NCBI GenBank assembly: GCA_031285905.1
Contig: JAITVH010000067.1
Coordinates: 1-56,459, forward strand
Direction: 5' to 3'
From: Prevotella sp.
GTDB lineage: Bacteria > Bacteroidota > Bacteroidia > Bacteroidales > Dysgonomonadaceae
Length of the DNA: 56,459 nucleotides
The translations under genes and the position numbers were made by a program. Under the pieces are notes generated by a model that was not told the DNA's origin, did no database searches, and saw nothing but the letters and a program-made list of their open reading frames with translations. Shown one piece after another: positions 34,154-43,747 of this stretch (positions are counted from its first letter, which is position 1; every line of letters begins with the position of its first letter).

Positions 34154-34945
34154 TTAAAATCCCCGTTGCCTCATCGCTTCGAATGTGAGGATAGCGGTAG
34201 ACACAGAAACATTCAACGAGTCGATTTTCCCGCGCATAGGTATCTTTATTCTATGGTCAGCATTTCTTAACCAGAAGTCTGTCAATCCATCGGCTTCGGT
34301 TCCCATTACAATTGCTGAGGATGACCTCATATCTGTTTCGTGATACCATTGAGAAGCAGTAAGCTCAGCAGCATAAGATTTAATTCCTTTGTTGTGCAAA
34401 AAGGCAAGAGCCTCTTCGGAACTGCAAACTGCCGTTTGCACAGTAAAAAGACATCCTACGCTTGAACGCACCACATTGGGATTATACAGGTCTGTAGCAG
34501 GATCACAAATAACAACGGCATCTGCTTGTGCGGCATCTGCTGTGCGAAGGATAGCTCCCAGATTACCGGGCTTTTCCACGGCTTCGAGAATAATAATAAA
34601 CGGATTTTCAGATAATTCCAAGTCCGATAAAGTATGTGATTGCGGTTTTGCCAAAGCCAGTAACCCATCAGATCCTTCACGGTAAGCTATTTTATCAAAT
34701 ACGGCTTCTGATACTTCGAACAACTTATTGTCCGGTATTGAATCCAGTACATTTGGATAATCGCTCTTTATATATAATTCGGGACAAATAAAAACAGAAT
34801 CTATGGTATAGTTTGCAACAAGAGCAAGACTCAGTTCGCGGGCTCCTTCTATAATGAAGAGCCCTTGTTCTTTTCGCTCTTTACTTTTCGATAGTTTTAC
34901 TATATTCTTTATCCTTGCGTTTTGCAGGCTTACGATCTTCTCCAC
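34154..34945 (-). CDS. TrmH/SpoU-family RNA 2'-O-methyltransferase
   Basis: This 263-residue enzyme has an N-terminal substrate-binding domain (about 1-100, starting VSLQNARIKNIVKLSKSKER) and a knotted SPOUT domain. The three SpoU motifs are visible: EKPGNLGAILRTADAA, VVICDPATDLYNPNVVRSSVG, and IPMRGKIDSLNVSVSTAI near the end. It uses SAM to methylate ribose in rRNA or tRNA; the exact site cannot be named. A family B palindrome lies just upstream. Confidence 0.93.
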   Translation of the reverse strand: MEKIVSLQNARIKNIVKLSKSKERKEQGLFIIEGARELSLALVANYTIDSVFICPELYIKSDYPNVLDSIPDNKLFEVSEAVFDKIAYREGSDGLLALAKPQSHTLSDLELSENPFIIILEAVEKPGNLGAILRTADAAQADAVVICDPATDLYNPNVVRSSVGCLFTVQTAVCSSEEALAFLHNKGIKSYAAELTASQWYHETDMRSSSAIVMGTEADGLTDFWLRNADHRIKIPMRGKIDSLNVSVSTAILTFEAMRQRGF

Positions 34946-34989
34946 AGTTCTAATCTCTATTAAAGTATTTATTGATACATTTCAACATA

Positions 34990-35048
34990 TAGGGGCGAAT
35001 AAATATTCGCCCGATGCTTAATTGTGGGCGAATGTTTATTCGCCTCTA
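34990..35048. repeat. Palindromic dispersed repeat, family B
   Basis: TAGGGGCGAATAAATATTCG at the left and GGGCGAATGTTTATTCGCC at the right form an imperfect palindrome, akin to 776-851. It fills most of the gap between the TrmH-type and DPP-IV genes. Confidence 0.65.
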
Positions 35049-35092
35049 CATCAGTCATCAAAAATGTGTCATTAATTATTATCATTTATTTA

Positions 35093-37252
35093 TCATTTCA
35101 AGAAATCGTCGAAGTAGCGTGTTATATGTTCATGCAGGTGCACACGGTCCTGTCCGCTCATATTATGCCCATGTCCCGGATAGATAAAGAAATCGGGATG
35201 TGTTCCATTCTTTATGGCTGATTTCAGGAATTGTAAACCGTGTTGCATTACTACCGTAGGGTCTTCATCACCATGTATAAGCATTACGCGTCCTTTCAGA
35301 TCGCCTGCACGGTCGACCATGCTTGTATTTTTATATCCTTCGGGATTTTTTTCCGGCGAATCCATATATCGCTCGCCATACATTATTTCATAGTATTTCC
35401 AGTCGGTGACAGGGCCGCCTGCAACCCCTACTTTAAATACTTCCGGGTGACGAAGCATGAGGTTCAATGTCATAAATCCGCCATAGCTCCATCCATGTAC
35501 TCCTATCCTGTCTGCATCTACGTATGGGAGCGATTTCAGGTATTCCACGCCCGCCATCTGGTCTTGAGTTTCCACAATGCCTAACTGGCGATGTACAATA
35601 TTTTCGAAATCGAAGCCCCTGTTAGAAGTTCCCCTGTTGTCGAGTGTGAATACAATATATCCTTTCTCTGCCATATACAGATGCCAGCCTCCTACAGCGC
35701 CCATCCACGAATTGTTGACCATCTGCGAATGTGGCCCGCCATAAACATATATCACCACAGGATATTTTTTATTCGGATCAAAATTCAGTGGTTTGACTAA
35801 ACGGTAATACAAATCCGTTTTATCGTCGTTTGCTTTCACAGAACCAAGCGTAACTTCCGGAAGCGTTATTTTTCCATATGGATTTTTGGCTGTATAATAG
35901 ACATATGTCTTATTGGATTTGGTATCCGTTACAGCGACTTTCCCCGGATTATGCTGCGATGTATATATATCACACACATATTTTCCTGTTGAGCTCAGCA
36001 TAATAGAGTGAGCTCCTTCTTCCTTGGTAAGCTGTTCGCTTTTCCCTGTTTTTATATTGATCTTGTATAAATGATTCTCAATTGGGCTTGCCTCTGTAGA
36101 CGTATAGAACAGGTTAGCACCTTTTTCATCGAATCCTACTACTGAGGTCACATCCCATTCTCCACTTGTCAACTGTTTTTCCAGTTTCCCTTCCTTATCA
36201 TAAAGGTATAGATGATTGTACCCATCTCTTTTGCTTTCCCAAAGGAATTTCTCAGGATTATCTTTCAGAAAAAGGATCGGAGTCTGAGGCTCTACATATT
36301 TCGGATGTGTTTCGGTAAATAGTGTATTGAGTAAGTCTCCGGTAGCGGCATCATAACTCTTCAGGGTACAGATATCCTGTCCTCTGTTTACTTCGGCAAT
36401 ATATATTGTTTTTCCATCAGGACTCCAGGCTATATTAGTAAGGTATTTCTCTTTTGGGGTACCTGTCTTCAGAAAGATTGTATTCTTCGTCTGGGTATTG
36501 TATACTCCTACTGTTACATGATGGCTTTTCATCCCTGCCATCGGATATTTTATATTCTGCAACTTGGCAATACGCGCAGATATGTCAACCAGCGGATAGT
36601 CTGTCACCATAGTTTCATCCATTCTGTAGAATGCGAGCAGATCGCCTTGTGGAGACCAGAATATTCCCTTATCTATGCCAAACTCATTACGATGTACCGC
36701 CTGACTGGAGACAATTCCTTTATTTTCTTCATTGGTTACTGCATATTCTGTTCCATCGGGTGTTTGCACATACAGGTTATTTTCCTTGGTATATGCTAAT
36801 ATCCTTGTTTTTTCGGCCACCTCGGGATTCTCCATACTAGGAAAAGCGTTAAACTTTCCTGTGAGGGCTTTGATTACATAGTCGTATAAATAGATCTTGC
36901 CAGGAACTACAACCATAATATTGTTGCAATTAGGAGATACGGGGCGCACTCGTCCCATGCTTTTTAATAATTGATCTTCCTCATTTTTCAGAGCGGCATT
37001 GATGTCCCTTATTGTAAGAAATACCTGAGGTGTTTGCTTTTCTGTCAAAGGGATAATCATTATAGAGTCTCCTTTAACGTATGTCAGCTTATCTCCATAC
37101 CAAGCCAACTGGCGAGGCATTTCGGAACGGTATTTATAAAAATTCTTACCTCCGGGTATCAGGTCTTCCAGGGTAAGCGGCAAATCCTGACTAAATGATT
37201 TCATTGGCAGCAATATGCTTATTATTAAGAAAAAAGAACTTATGAGTCTCAT
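35093..37252 (-). CDS. Dipeptidyl peptidase IV-type S9 peptidase
   Basis: The 719-residue exported peptidase releases X-Pro/X-Ala dipeptides from peptide N-termini. From ATG 37252 it has a signal peptide (to KSFSQ); the longer frame starts only at TTG. Residues about 40-480 form an eight-bladed propeller (DPPIV_N). The alpha/beta hydrolase has the nucleophile in GWSYGGF (Ser589), the Asp in HGDEDPTVV and the His in YPGHGHNMSG. VYGGPHSQMV and the propeller YRMDETMVTDYPL (substrate N-terminus binding Glu region) also fit. It would feed the peptide carriers. Confidence 0.95.
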   Translation of the reverse strand: MRLISSFFLIISILLPMKSFSQDLPLTLEDLIPGGKNFYKYRSEMPRQLAWYGDKLTYVKGDSIMIIPLTEKQTPQVFLTIRDINAALKNEEDQLLKSMGRVRPVSPNCNNIMVVVPGKIYLYDYVIKALTGKFNAFPSMENPEVAEKTRILAYTKENNLYVQTPDGTEYAVTNEENKGIVSSQAVHRNEFGIDKGIFWSPQGDLLAFYRMDETMVTDYPLVDISARIAKLQNIKYPMAGMKSHHVTVGVYNTQTKNTIFLKTGTPKEKYLTNIAWSPDGKTIYIAEVNRGQDICTLKSYDAATGDLLNTLFTETHPKYVEPQTPILFLKDNPEKFLWESKRDGYNHLYLYDKEGKLEKQLTSGEWDVTSVVGFDEKGANLFYTSTEASPIENHLYKINIKTGKSEQLTKEEGAHSIMLSSTGKYVCDIYTSQHNPGKVAVTDTKSNKTYVYYTAKNPYGKITLPEVTLGSVKANDDKTDLYYRLVKPLNFDPNKKYPVVIYVYGGPHSQMVNNSWMGAVGGWHLYMAEKGYIVFTLDNRGTSNRGFDFENIVHRQLGIVETQDQMAGVEYLKSLPYVDADRIGVHGWSYGGFMTLNLMLRHPEVFKVGVAGGPVTDWKYYEIMYGERYMDSPEKNPEGYKNTSMVDRAGDLKGRVMLIHGDEDPTVVMQHGLQFLKSAIKNGTHPDFFIYPGHGHNMSGQDRVHLHEHITRYFDDFLK

Positions 37253-37423
37253 ATATATAAGTTTAGTTGTTTTCAGCAAAGTGTTTTTTTGAGTTTATTA
37301 ATTAACAAAGATAGTTATTTTATGCTTTATCATTATTAATACAAATCAACAATTAAGAATAAGAGATTTTTGTTTAACAACTATTTTATTCATCTTTTTA
37401 TTTTGAATTTATCTATAGTTAGA

Positions 37424-37723
37424 TAGCTGTTAGCTTGTAGCCATTAGCCGATAGCTTTTAGAAAAAACGTTCTTTGAAAAATATAGAGAAAAGTGTAACT
37501 TTTACATACGCTACGCTCCTGTGACCGTTGGTTGTTACCTTTTAGTTAAAAAGATAGGCGATACCTGTAGGGGTCGAATATTTTCGACCCGAAATAACAA
37601 AGAGTCTCCGGGCGGAAGATATTTGGCTCCGCCGATTTTACATACGCTTTGCTCCTGTGATTGATAATTCAATTCGCCCCTACAGAAAAAACAAGAATAA
37701 ATAAACCAATAAAAAGAAAAAAA
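37424..37723. repeat. Cluster of dispersed repeats (families B and C)
   Basis: The stretch holds GATAGCT/TTAGC-type repeats (about 37424-37460), the family C unit at 37500-37534 (inverted relative to 205-239), GTTACCTTTTAGTTAAAA at 37534-37551, a GGGTCGAATATTTTCGACCC palindrome near 37570, and a second family C fragment at 37636-37660. It looks like a hot spot of small-element insertion and encodes nothing. Confidence 0.65.
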
Positions 37724-38224
37724 ATGAAGTATTCAGAAAAACTGGTAGACAAGATTGTCAGACTGATAGAAGGCGATTCGTATTCCATTACGGAGATATG
37801 CGAAGTGGTGAAGATAAACCGAAAGACATTCTATGAATGGAGGGACACAAAGCCCGAGTTCAGAAAAGCGATTGAAGAAGCCGAAGAACGGCGCGATGAA
37901 GAACTGATGATAACAGCCCGCAGATCGCTTCGCCGGAAGCTGGAAGGCTATACCCTGAGGGAAACCAAACGGGAGTATGTGCCTGCTGTAAGTAATCCGC
38001 AGCATTTCATCCTGACAAAAGAGGTGGTCAAAGAAAAAGAGTACCCGGCCGATACGGCAGCCATCAAGATGATGCTAGACCGTAGTGACAGACGCAAGAA
38101 AGAAAAAGAGGAATTACAGATAAAAGGGCCTAAACCATGGATCATAGAGACTACCGATCCTGAGTTGGGCACCGTGATGAGGCAGGCGATAGAAAGACTG
38201 CAGACATGGAAAAAGCCGGGATAA
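37724..38224 (+). CDS. HTH protein resembling phage terminase small subunit
   Basis: The 166-residue basic protein starts with a helix-turn-helix (about 10-45: SYSITEICEVVKINRKTFYEW), followed by a helical charged middle with RRSLRRKLEGY, and DAAIKMMLDRSDR-like segments. This matches small terminase or phBC6A51-type HTH proteins that bind DNA. The open frame extends 21 codons upstream into repeat DNA, so I use ATG 37724. No other phage gene is nearby, so it is an orphan, possibly a regulator or prophage remnant. Confidence 0.75.
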   Translation: MKYSEKLVDKIVRLIEGDSYSITEICEVVKINRKTFYEWRDTKPEFRKAIEEAEERRDEELMITARRSLRRKLEGYTLRETKREYVPAVSNPQHFILTKEVVKEKEYPADTAAIKMMLDRSDRRKKEKEELQIKGPKPWIIETTDPELGTVMRQAIERLQTWKKPG

Positions 38225-38407
38225 AATGTTATTTCTGTTCCTTTTCATATAAATTAGCACAGTTCTCACTATGTGTAACTCACCCTATGTCGTTTTACAA
38301 CCCTCCATGTAATCTGTTTGATAAAATCCACATATAAACAAAAAGCCTTGTATGGTTGTTATTTGATATGATATTAAAATTTTATACCAATTTATTATTC
38401 AATGGAA

Positions 38408-38430
38408 TGGAACTTGTATAGCAAGTTCCA
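38408..38430. other. Hairpin upstream of DUF1254 gene
   Basis: TGGAACTTG and CAAGTTCCA are perfect 9-base arms with a 5-base loop, 33 bases before the DUF1254 start. It could be a 5'-leader structure or an operator; nothing decides it. Confidence 0.4.
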
Positions 38431-38462
38431 CACGATGTTTTAATAAATAATAATCAGAAATA

Positions 38463-39959
38463 ATGAAAAGGAATATTTTATTTGGCATGGCATGGCTGGT
38501 GATGGTATTTTCAGTCTTGTTGACAGGTTGCGGACAGAACAAAAACGCCGCAAATGAAGTAAAAGACCAACCTGCAAAAGCAGATGTCGCGCAGGTTACT
38601 GTTCCCGGCCCTATGGCGGGAACAGTAATGACTAAAGAATATGTTTACCAGATAGGTAAGCTGATGTATTTCTGGGGTTGGCCGTTGGTGAATATGCACA
38701 ACCGCGTACTGGTGATGCGTCAGGTACCTGAGCCGGGGCTTAATGGCGGAGCAGTACCCGTAGCACCTGTGGGACAATTGTGCATGCTGTCCGATTATAT
38801 CACCCCTGCCGAGCGTTATGTGGCCTGTCCTAATCAGGATGTGGTGTATGGTTTCGGCATAGGTATGTTAAACGAAAGCCCTGTCGTGTTGCAGGTTCCT
38901 GACTTCGGTGATCGTTTCTGGCTGGTACAGATGGTCAACCAGCGTACCGATGGTATCGGCGGGCTGGGCGCTATGTACGGCAGCAAGCCTGGATTCTACA
39001 TGATTGTAGGCCCCGACTGGAAAGGTGAAACGCCGCAAGGAATCACCGAAGTGATACACTCGAATACAAATATGGTGGTAGTTTGTCCGCGTGCCTTTAT
39101 GAACAATACGCCGGAAGATAAAGCTGCCATCCAGCCGCTTATCAACCAACTGATGATGTATCCGGTTGCACAATTCGACGGAAAAATGAAGACGAAAGAG
39201 TGGGCTAAAGTCCCCTCGTTTCCAGATGCCAACAAGAGCGGCACCGGAGCGGAAGTGGCATTTGTGATTCCTGAGAAGTTCTTCGAAGAATTCCCGGCCG
39301 TGCTGAAAGAAGTTCCCGCACTGACGGGCGAAGAGTCTATGTATACTTCATTTAGTTACGTACTGGAAGCCGCCAACAAGAATCCCGAACTGAAAGCCGC
39401 CCTGCAAAAAGCCGCTGTGGACGCAGAGAAAGAGCTTATTGAACCGCTGCGCCAATTCAAAAATGTGGGCGTGCCGGTGGGCAACTATTGGAACACGACT
39501 AAAAACGGAGCCGCTTTCGGAACCGACTACCTGAGTCGTACGGCCGCCGCCCGCACCAATATCTTCGTAAACCAGCCCGTAGAAACCATATACTATAATC
39601 AGGACTTCGACGGAACAGGTAAAGATCTGAATGGCACGGCCAACTACACCATCACGTTTAAGAAAGAGGAATTGCCTGCCGTCAAGGGTTTCTGGTCACT
39701 CACGGTTTATGACCAGCATCATTTCTTCTATCAGAACCCGGAGAAGATATATTCGCTGGGAACCAAGAACAAAGACCTTAAACTCAATGCTGACGGTTCG
39801 CTGACCATCTATCTGAGCAACAAAAAACCGGACGGAAACAAACTCTCGAACTGGCTACCTATCCCAGCTGCTAAATTTGGGTTCCTGCTGCGTGCCTACT
39901 GGCCTGAAGAATCAATGGTGAAAGGCTATACACCACCGGCCGTAGTGATTGTCAAATAA
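38463..39959 (+). CDS. DUF1254/DUF1214 lipoprotein
   Basis: This 498-residue lipoprotein (lipobox LLTGC, Cys23) has the two-domain DUF1254 (about 70-200) and DUF1214 (about 370-490) layout: YFWGWPLVNMHNR, PNQDVVYGFG, VLQVPDFGDRFWLVQMVN, KGFWSLTVYDQHHFF and LPIPAAKFGFLLRAYWPE. The family is widespread and its biochemistry is not settled. Codons are richer in G and C than in neighbours, suggesting later arrival. The next gene is a divergent, broken relative, 15 bases downstream. Confidence 0.88.
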   Translation: MKRNILFGMAWLVMVFSVLLTGCGQNKNAANEVKDQPAKADVAQVTVPGPMAGTVMTKEYVYQIGKLMYFWGWPLVNMHNRVLVMRQVPEPGLNGGAVPVAPVGQLCMLSDYITPAERYVACPNQDVVYGFGIGMLNESPVVLQVPDFGDRFWLVQMVNQRTDGIGGLGAMYGSKPGFYMIVGPDWKGETPQGITEVIHSNTNMVVVCPRAFMNNTPEDKAAIQPLINQLMMYPVAQFDGKMKTKEWAKVPSFPDANKSGTGAEVAFVIPEKFFEEFPAVLKEVPALTGEESMYTSFSYVLEAANKNPELKAALQKAAVDAEKELIEPLRQFKNVGVPVGNYWNTTKNGAAFGTDYLSRTAAARTNIFVNQPVETIYYNQDFDGTGKDLNGTANYTITFKKEELPAVKGFWSLTVYDQHHFFYQNPEKIYSLGTKNKDLKLNADGSLTIYLSNKKPDGNKLSNWLPIPAAKFGFLLRAYWPEESMVKGYTPPAVVIVK

Positions 39960-39974
39960 TTAAATTATTGAGAT

Positions 39975-41320
39975 ATGAAAAGGAAATTGTATTTGCCGCT
40001 ATTGCTGGCAGCATTGTTTACAGCGGTATTTGCCACATCATGCAAGCAACCTGTGCCCGAGCCGACTGCGCAGGAAGTTCAGGACGCTTATATTTATATG
40101 TTTGGTCGTTATTTGGTAATCCAGCAGGAAAATACGGATATCAATGTCGAAAAAACAGGGTACAACAAGATTAAATACAACACACTTAGTTCGACTACGT
40201 TCGTAAACCCGAATCTCGACGTGGTTTACTTGGAGTCATGGATTGCAGTGGATGAAACCCATGCGGTAGTGTTGAATGTGCCTGAAATCAAAAACCGCTA
40301 TTATACGGTGGAAGTGATCGACCAATGGGGACAGGTAACGGATAACCTAAACGAGCGGACATATCCGCAACATCCTTTCGGAAAGTTTGCTTTCGTATTG
40401 AAAGGCAGCAATCCCGCCTTCCCGAAGGTGCCGTAAAAGTGGAGGTAACTTCGCCGAAAACAAAGATATTGGCGCGTGTGGAATTAAAGAATTCGCCGGA
40501 CGAAGCCGTAAAACTGGAACACGCCTTTACAATCGACGCTCCGGAAGGGATCAAGGTCGATCCTCCGATCGAGATCCCTGCGTTCACCAATCAAGAGCCT
40601 ATCACGGTAGCTATTTTTGATAAAGTGGACGAAGTGCTGGCCGCCTGTCCCGACTTGATGGCAAAAGCATCGGATTATCAGGCTACAGTGAAGAAAGTAG
40701 CTGCTTACATTCAGGATAGACCTGAAAACCGCACGAAAATAGACAGCCTGGTCAAAACCCAGGCATTACCCGCATTTTTGAAAGGTTCTCACGGATTCGG
40801 CACCCAAAAAGGCGGTTGGTCGGTGGCCTACGTGATGGGTGACTACGTAAAGGGCAGCGACATTATGGCACGTGCCATCGTGAACTTCGGCGGCCTGTGG
40901 GCCAACGTCGGCAAGGAATCGACCTATTTCATTGGCCTGACGGACAGCGGCAAGGAACTGCTCTCGGGCGATGGCATCTACGAAATACGTTTTACTAAAG
41001 ACGCCCTGCCGCAGAATTTCGCTAACGCCTTCTGGTCGGTCACCATTTACAGTGTACCCGACTATCACCTGATCCAGAACGACATGAAGCGTTATAATCT
41101 CAACAACCAATCGAAGTTGAAGATGAACAAAGACGGTTCGATGAGCATTTGGATCGCCGCTGAGAAACCGAAAAATGTACCGCAGGAAAACTGGTTACCT
41201 TCCGCCAAAGGCAAGGGATTTTCACTGAATTTTCGTATGTATGCGCCAAAGAAAGAGGTGCTGGATGGTTCATGGTTCGTTCCATCTATCGAAAAGCAAG
41301 CATCCGTAGGCATAAAATAG
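39975..41320 (+). pseudogene. DUF1254/DUF1214 lipoprotein gene with frameshift
   Basis: The frame from ATG 39975 encodes a lipoprotein signal (FATSCKQPVPEP) and the DUF1254 part, then stops at 40436 shortly after VLKGSNPA. The continuation lies in the next frame: reading through gives RLPEGAVKVEVTSPKTK and runs to 41320 with the DUF1214 end (NAFWSVTIYSVPDYHL, NWLPSAKGKGFSLNFRMY). One base appears to be missing around 40410-40430, near CCCGCCTTCCC. So this is one gene split in two, by mutation or by sequencing error at a C run. It has the same raised G+C as its intact neighbour, to which it is related but not closely identical. Confidence 0.82.
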
Positions 41321-41716
41321 ACAAAATGGATATAAACGTAAAAATTGGGGATGCTTTGAATTGCAACTTGCTCGCGCAGGCTTCCAGCCTGTGTGTTATG
41401 AAAGAATAAATTAAAATACACACGTACGGGATGTCCGCGTGAGCAGATGCAGACAAGGAAAGAGGAATTATGAATGAAAAATGAAGAGTTATGAATTATG
41501 AATTGCGAAGCAATTGATGGAGTCAATTATGAATTATCAAATAATAAGCTGAATCCAATATATTTTCATTCATAATTCCTGTTTTCGTGTTACTTCTGTT
41601 ACTTTTTAGTTAAAATTTGCCGGATGAGTTTATACATAATATAGAATTAAGATATGTTTTTCAGTTCATACCTTCTATCTTTGTAAAACTTAGAACCTAA
41701 TAACTTTAACCTGACT
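41321..41716. repeat. Intergenic repeat tract
   Basis: About 400 bases contain an inverted pair (TGCTCGCGC near 41369 / GCGTGAGCA near 41437) around a GCTTCCAGCCTGTGTGT segment, several AATTATGAA-type direct repeats (41465-41575) and the shared GTTACTTTTTAGTTAAAA unit (41598-41615). A -7 box TATCTTTG at 41676-41683 probably drives the next gene. No gene is seen. Confidence 0.55.
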
Positions 41717-43738
41717 ATGAAAAAGGCAATCGCAACATTTGTACTGGTTGTTTATGGTTTATCCGCTTTAGCTCAATTTGCGCTAAAGAATAACCGGCCT
41801 GAGTTTTCCCTTGATAACCGTGCTATTATCACGGCTCCGCAGGAAGGTCTCTGGTCTGTAGCCACCAACTGGGAAAACGACTGGATGACAGACTGGATAC
41901 ATACTGATCCTACAGAAGTTATCACTTCGGGAGAATGGACAATACTGAAAGGTAAAATAACTTTACCGGAAGGGGAAATGGCATTGCGGGATTCCTACCG
42001 GGAGATAAAGAAGGGATTGATTCAGTGTATCCGCCGCTTCGAATGGCGTGGTGAGGATACTTTGCGTAAAGCAACCTTATCGGTAAGAATGGAGATGAAA
42101 GGGAACGAACTGAAGCCCTTGATCCCGGGAGTATTGTATTATGGGAATTCGATGGGAGCAAAGGTCAATCCCAATATTATCCCTGTATATACCGGAAAAG
42201 CCGGAGAGTTTGCCATTTTTGAAGATCATCGTTATCCGATGCCTTTTGCTATGCTGGAAAATTCTGATGAAATGTATGCTGCCGTTATGCATACCACTCC
42301 CAGCCCTGTCAGGGGAGCAGTATTGAATGACCAGTGGTGGTCTATGGGTGTTGAGGCAAAAGAAGGCTATACAGAGTTTGTCCTGTATTCGGGGCCTATC
42401 GGATATAATGGAAGACATAGCGTGGCTAAAGCCCTGCAACGAACTCCGATGCATTATGGCGATACATACCTTAATATAGAGCCGGAAAGGATTATTGAAA
42501 AAGAGTTCTTTATAGAGCTGTATCCTATCGACCGTGGAGGAAGTGGTTTCCAACGTCCTGTCTATACGTCTGTAGATTTGCATAAACCGTATGATGGGGA
42601 ACGTTTTACCGACTTCCAGGCTATCATCGAAAACAAGTACCATTTTGCTAAAAGCCGCTGGATAAGTGAAGGGGATGCTATCGGATTTGGGATGTATGAC
42701 CTGCACCGTGCAAAAGACCTTGTGATGGGATGGTGCGGACAGGCCGATTCGCCGGGATACTCTTTGCAAGTGCTGAACAGTGAGTTGAATGATGACGATA
42801 TCAAGAAATATATTCAGTCCTCTATGGACTTTCTGACCACTTATCCAATTAATGATGACGGAACATTTTCGGTAGGGTATAACGTGGCAGATAAACGGTT
42901 TCATGGAGGAGACCATGTCTCTTGCGGACAGGCTATGTATAACTTTGCCAAGGCGATAGAAACCGCCCGTAAAAGCAAAAAATACGATACAAAAAAGTGG
43001 GAGGAATTCTTAAAGACGATTTGTGACAGGCAAAGTAAAAGAATACTGGATAGCGCATGGAATCCTCATTCTACAGCCGAAGGCTTTTATATAGCACCAC
43101 TGGCCATTGCTTCCAAACTGTTTAAAAACGACCAGTATAAAGATGCTGCCATAAAGGGCGGAGAATTGTTCGCTAAGAGACATCTCGCAATGGATGGATG
43201 TTATTGGGGCGGAACCCTGGATGCTACATGTGAAGATAAGGAAGGGTCGTGGGCTGCCTTTCAGGGATTTCTGGAGTTATATGAACGCTATGGAGAAGAG
43301 AAATACCTTATCTGGGCCAAACACGCGATGGATGTTTGCCTGACATATCTGGTAGTTTGGGATATCCCTTTACCTGCCGGACGTATGGCCGATTATAATT
43401 TCAAGACTACGGGATGGACGGTTGTATCTCCCCAGAATCAACATATAGATGTTTATGGCGTGTTGTTTGCTCCTGAGGTATATAAGATGGGGGTTTACCT
43501 GAAGGATGACCGTTTGAAGCGTATTGCACCCGTTATGTACCGTAGCTGTTTCCAATTAACCGATCCGTTCGGAAGCCAGGGAGAGCAATTGCAACAGACT
43601 AATTTTGCCCAGCATGGCGATATGACGAATGTACATAAACTTCGTGGGGGATATTCAGAGAGTTGGACTGTATTTTGGATTACGGCTCATTTTCTGAATG
43701 CTGCGGCCCGGTTTGTGGAAATGGGCGTAACTCCGTAA
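41717..43738 (+). CDS. Secreted six-hairpin glycosidase-like protein
   Basis: This is a 673-residue protein with a signal peptide (to LSALAQ, about residue 20). The N-terminal ~300 residues look beta-rich (SVATNWENDW, MEMKGNELKPLIPGVLYYG). From about 330 a helical repeat begins: FLTTYPINDDG, HGGDHVSCGQAMYNFAKAIE, YIAPLAIASKLF, CYWGGTLDATCEDKEGSWA and FLELYERYGEEKYL. That is the pattern of an (alpha/alpha)6 barrel as in several glycoside hydrolase and lyase families, but I cannot name the family. It is transcribed from its own promoter. Substrate is unknown; an envelope or dietary glycan is likely. Confidence 0.7.
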   Translation: MKKAIATFVLVVYGLSALAQFALKNNRPEFSLDNRAIITAPQEGLWSVATNWENDWMTDWIHTDPTEVITSGEWTILKGKITLPEGEMALRDSYREIKKGLIQCIRRFEWRGEDTLRKATLSVRMEMKGNELKPLIPGVLYYGNSMGAKVNPNIIPVYTGKAGEFAIFEDHRYPMPFAMLENSDEMYAAVMHTTPSPVRGAVLNDQWWSMGVEAKEGYTEFVLYSGPIGYNGRHSVAKALQRTPMHYGDTYLNIEPERIIEKEFFIELYPIDRGGSGFQRPVYTSVDLHKPYDGERFTDFQAIIENKYHFAKSRWISEGDAIGFGMYDLHRAKDLVMGWCGQADSPGYSLQVLNSELNDDDIKKYIQSSMDFLTTYPINDDGTFSVGYNVADKRFHGGDHVSCGQAMYNFAKAIETARKSKKYDTKKWEEFLKTICDRQSKRILDSAWNPHSTAEGFYIAPLAIASKLFKNDQYKDAAIKGGELFAKRHLAMDGCYWGGTLDATCEDKEGSWAAFQGFLELYERYGEEKYLIWAKHAMDVCLTYLVVWDIPLPAGRMADYNFKTTGWTVVSPQNQHIDVYGVLFAPEVYKMGVYLKDDRLKRIAPVMYRSCFQLTDPFGSQGEQLQQTNFAQHGDMTNVHKLRGGYSESWTVFWITAHFLNAAARFVEMGVTP

Positions 43739-43747
43739 TTGTTTGAA

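Noticed and set aside
40400-40440. Programmed -1 frameshifting in the second DUF1254 gene
   Set aside because: I find no X-XXY-YYZ heptamer or following stem; a lost base in a C-rich run explains it better.
37724-41320. Complete prophage in the repeat-rich region
   Set aside because: Only one phage-like gene is present; no capsid, tail, portal, lysis or integrase gene adjoins it.
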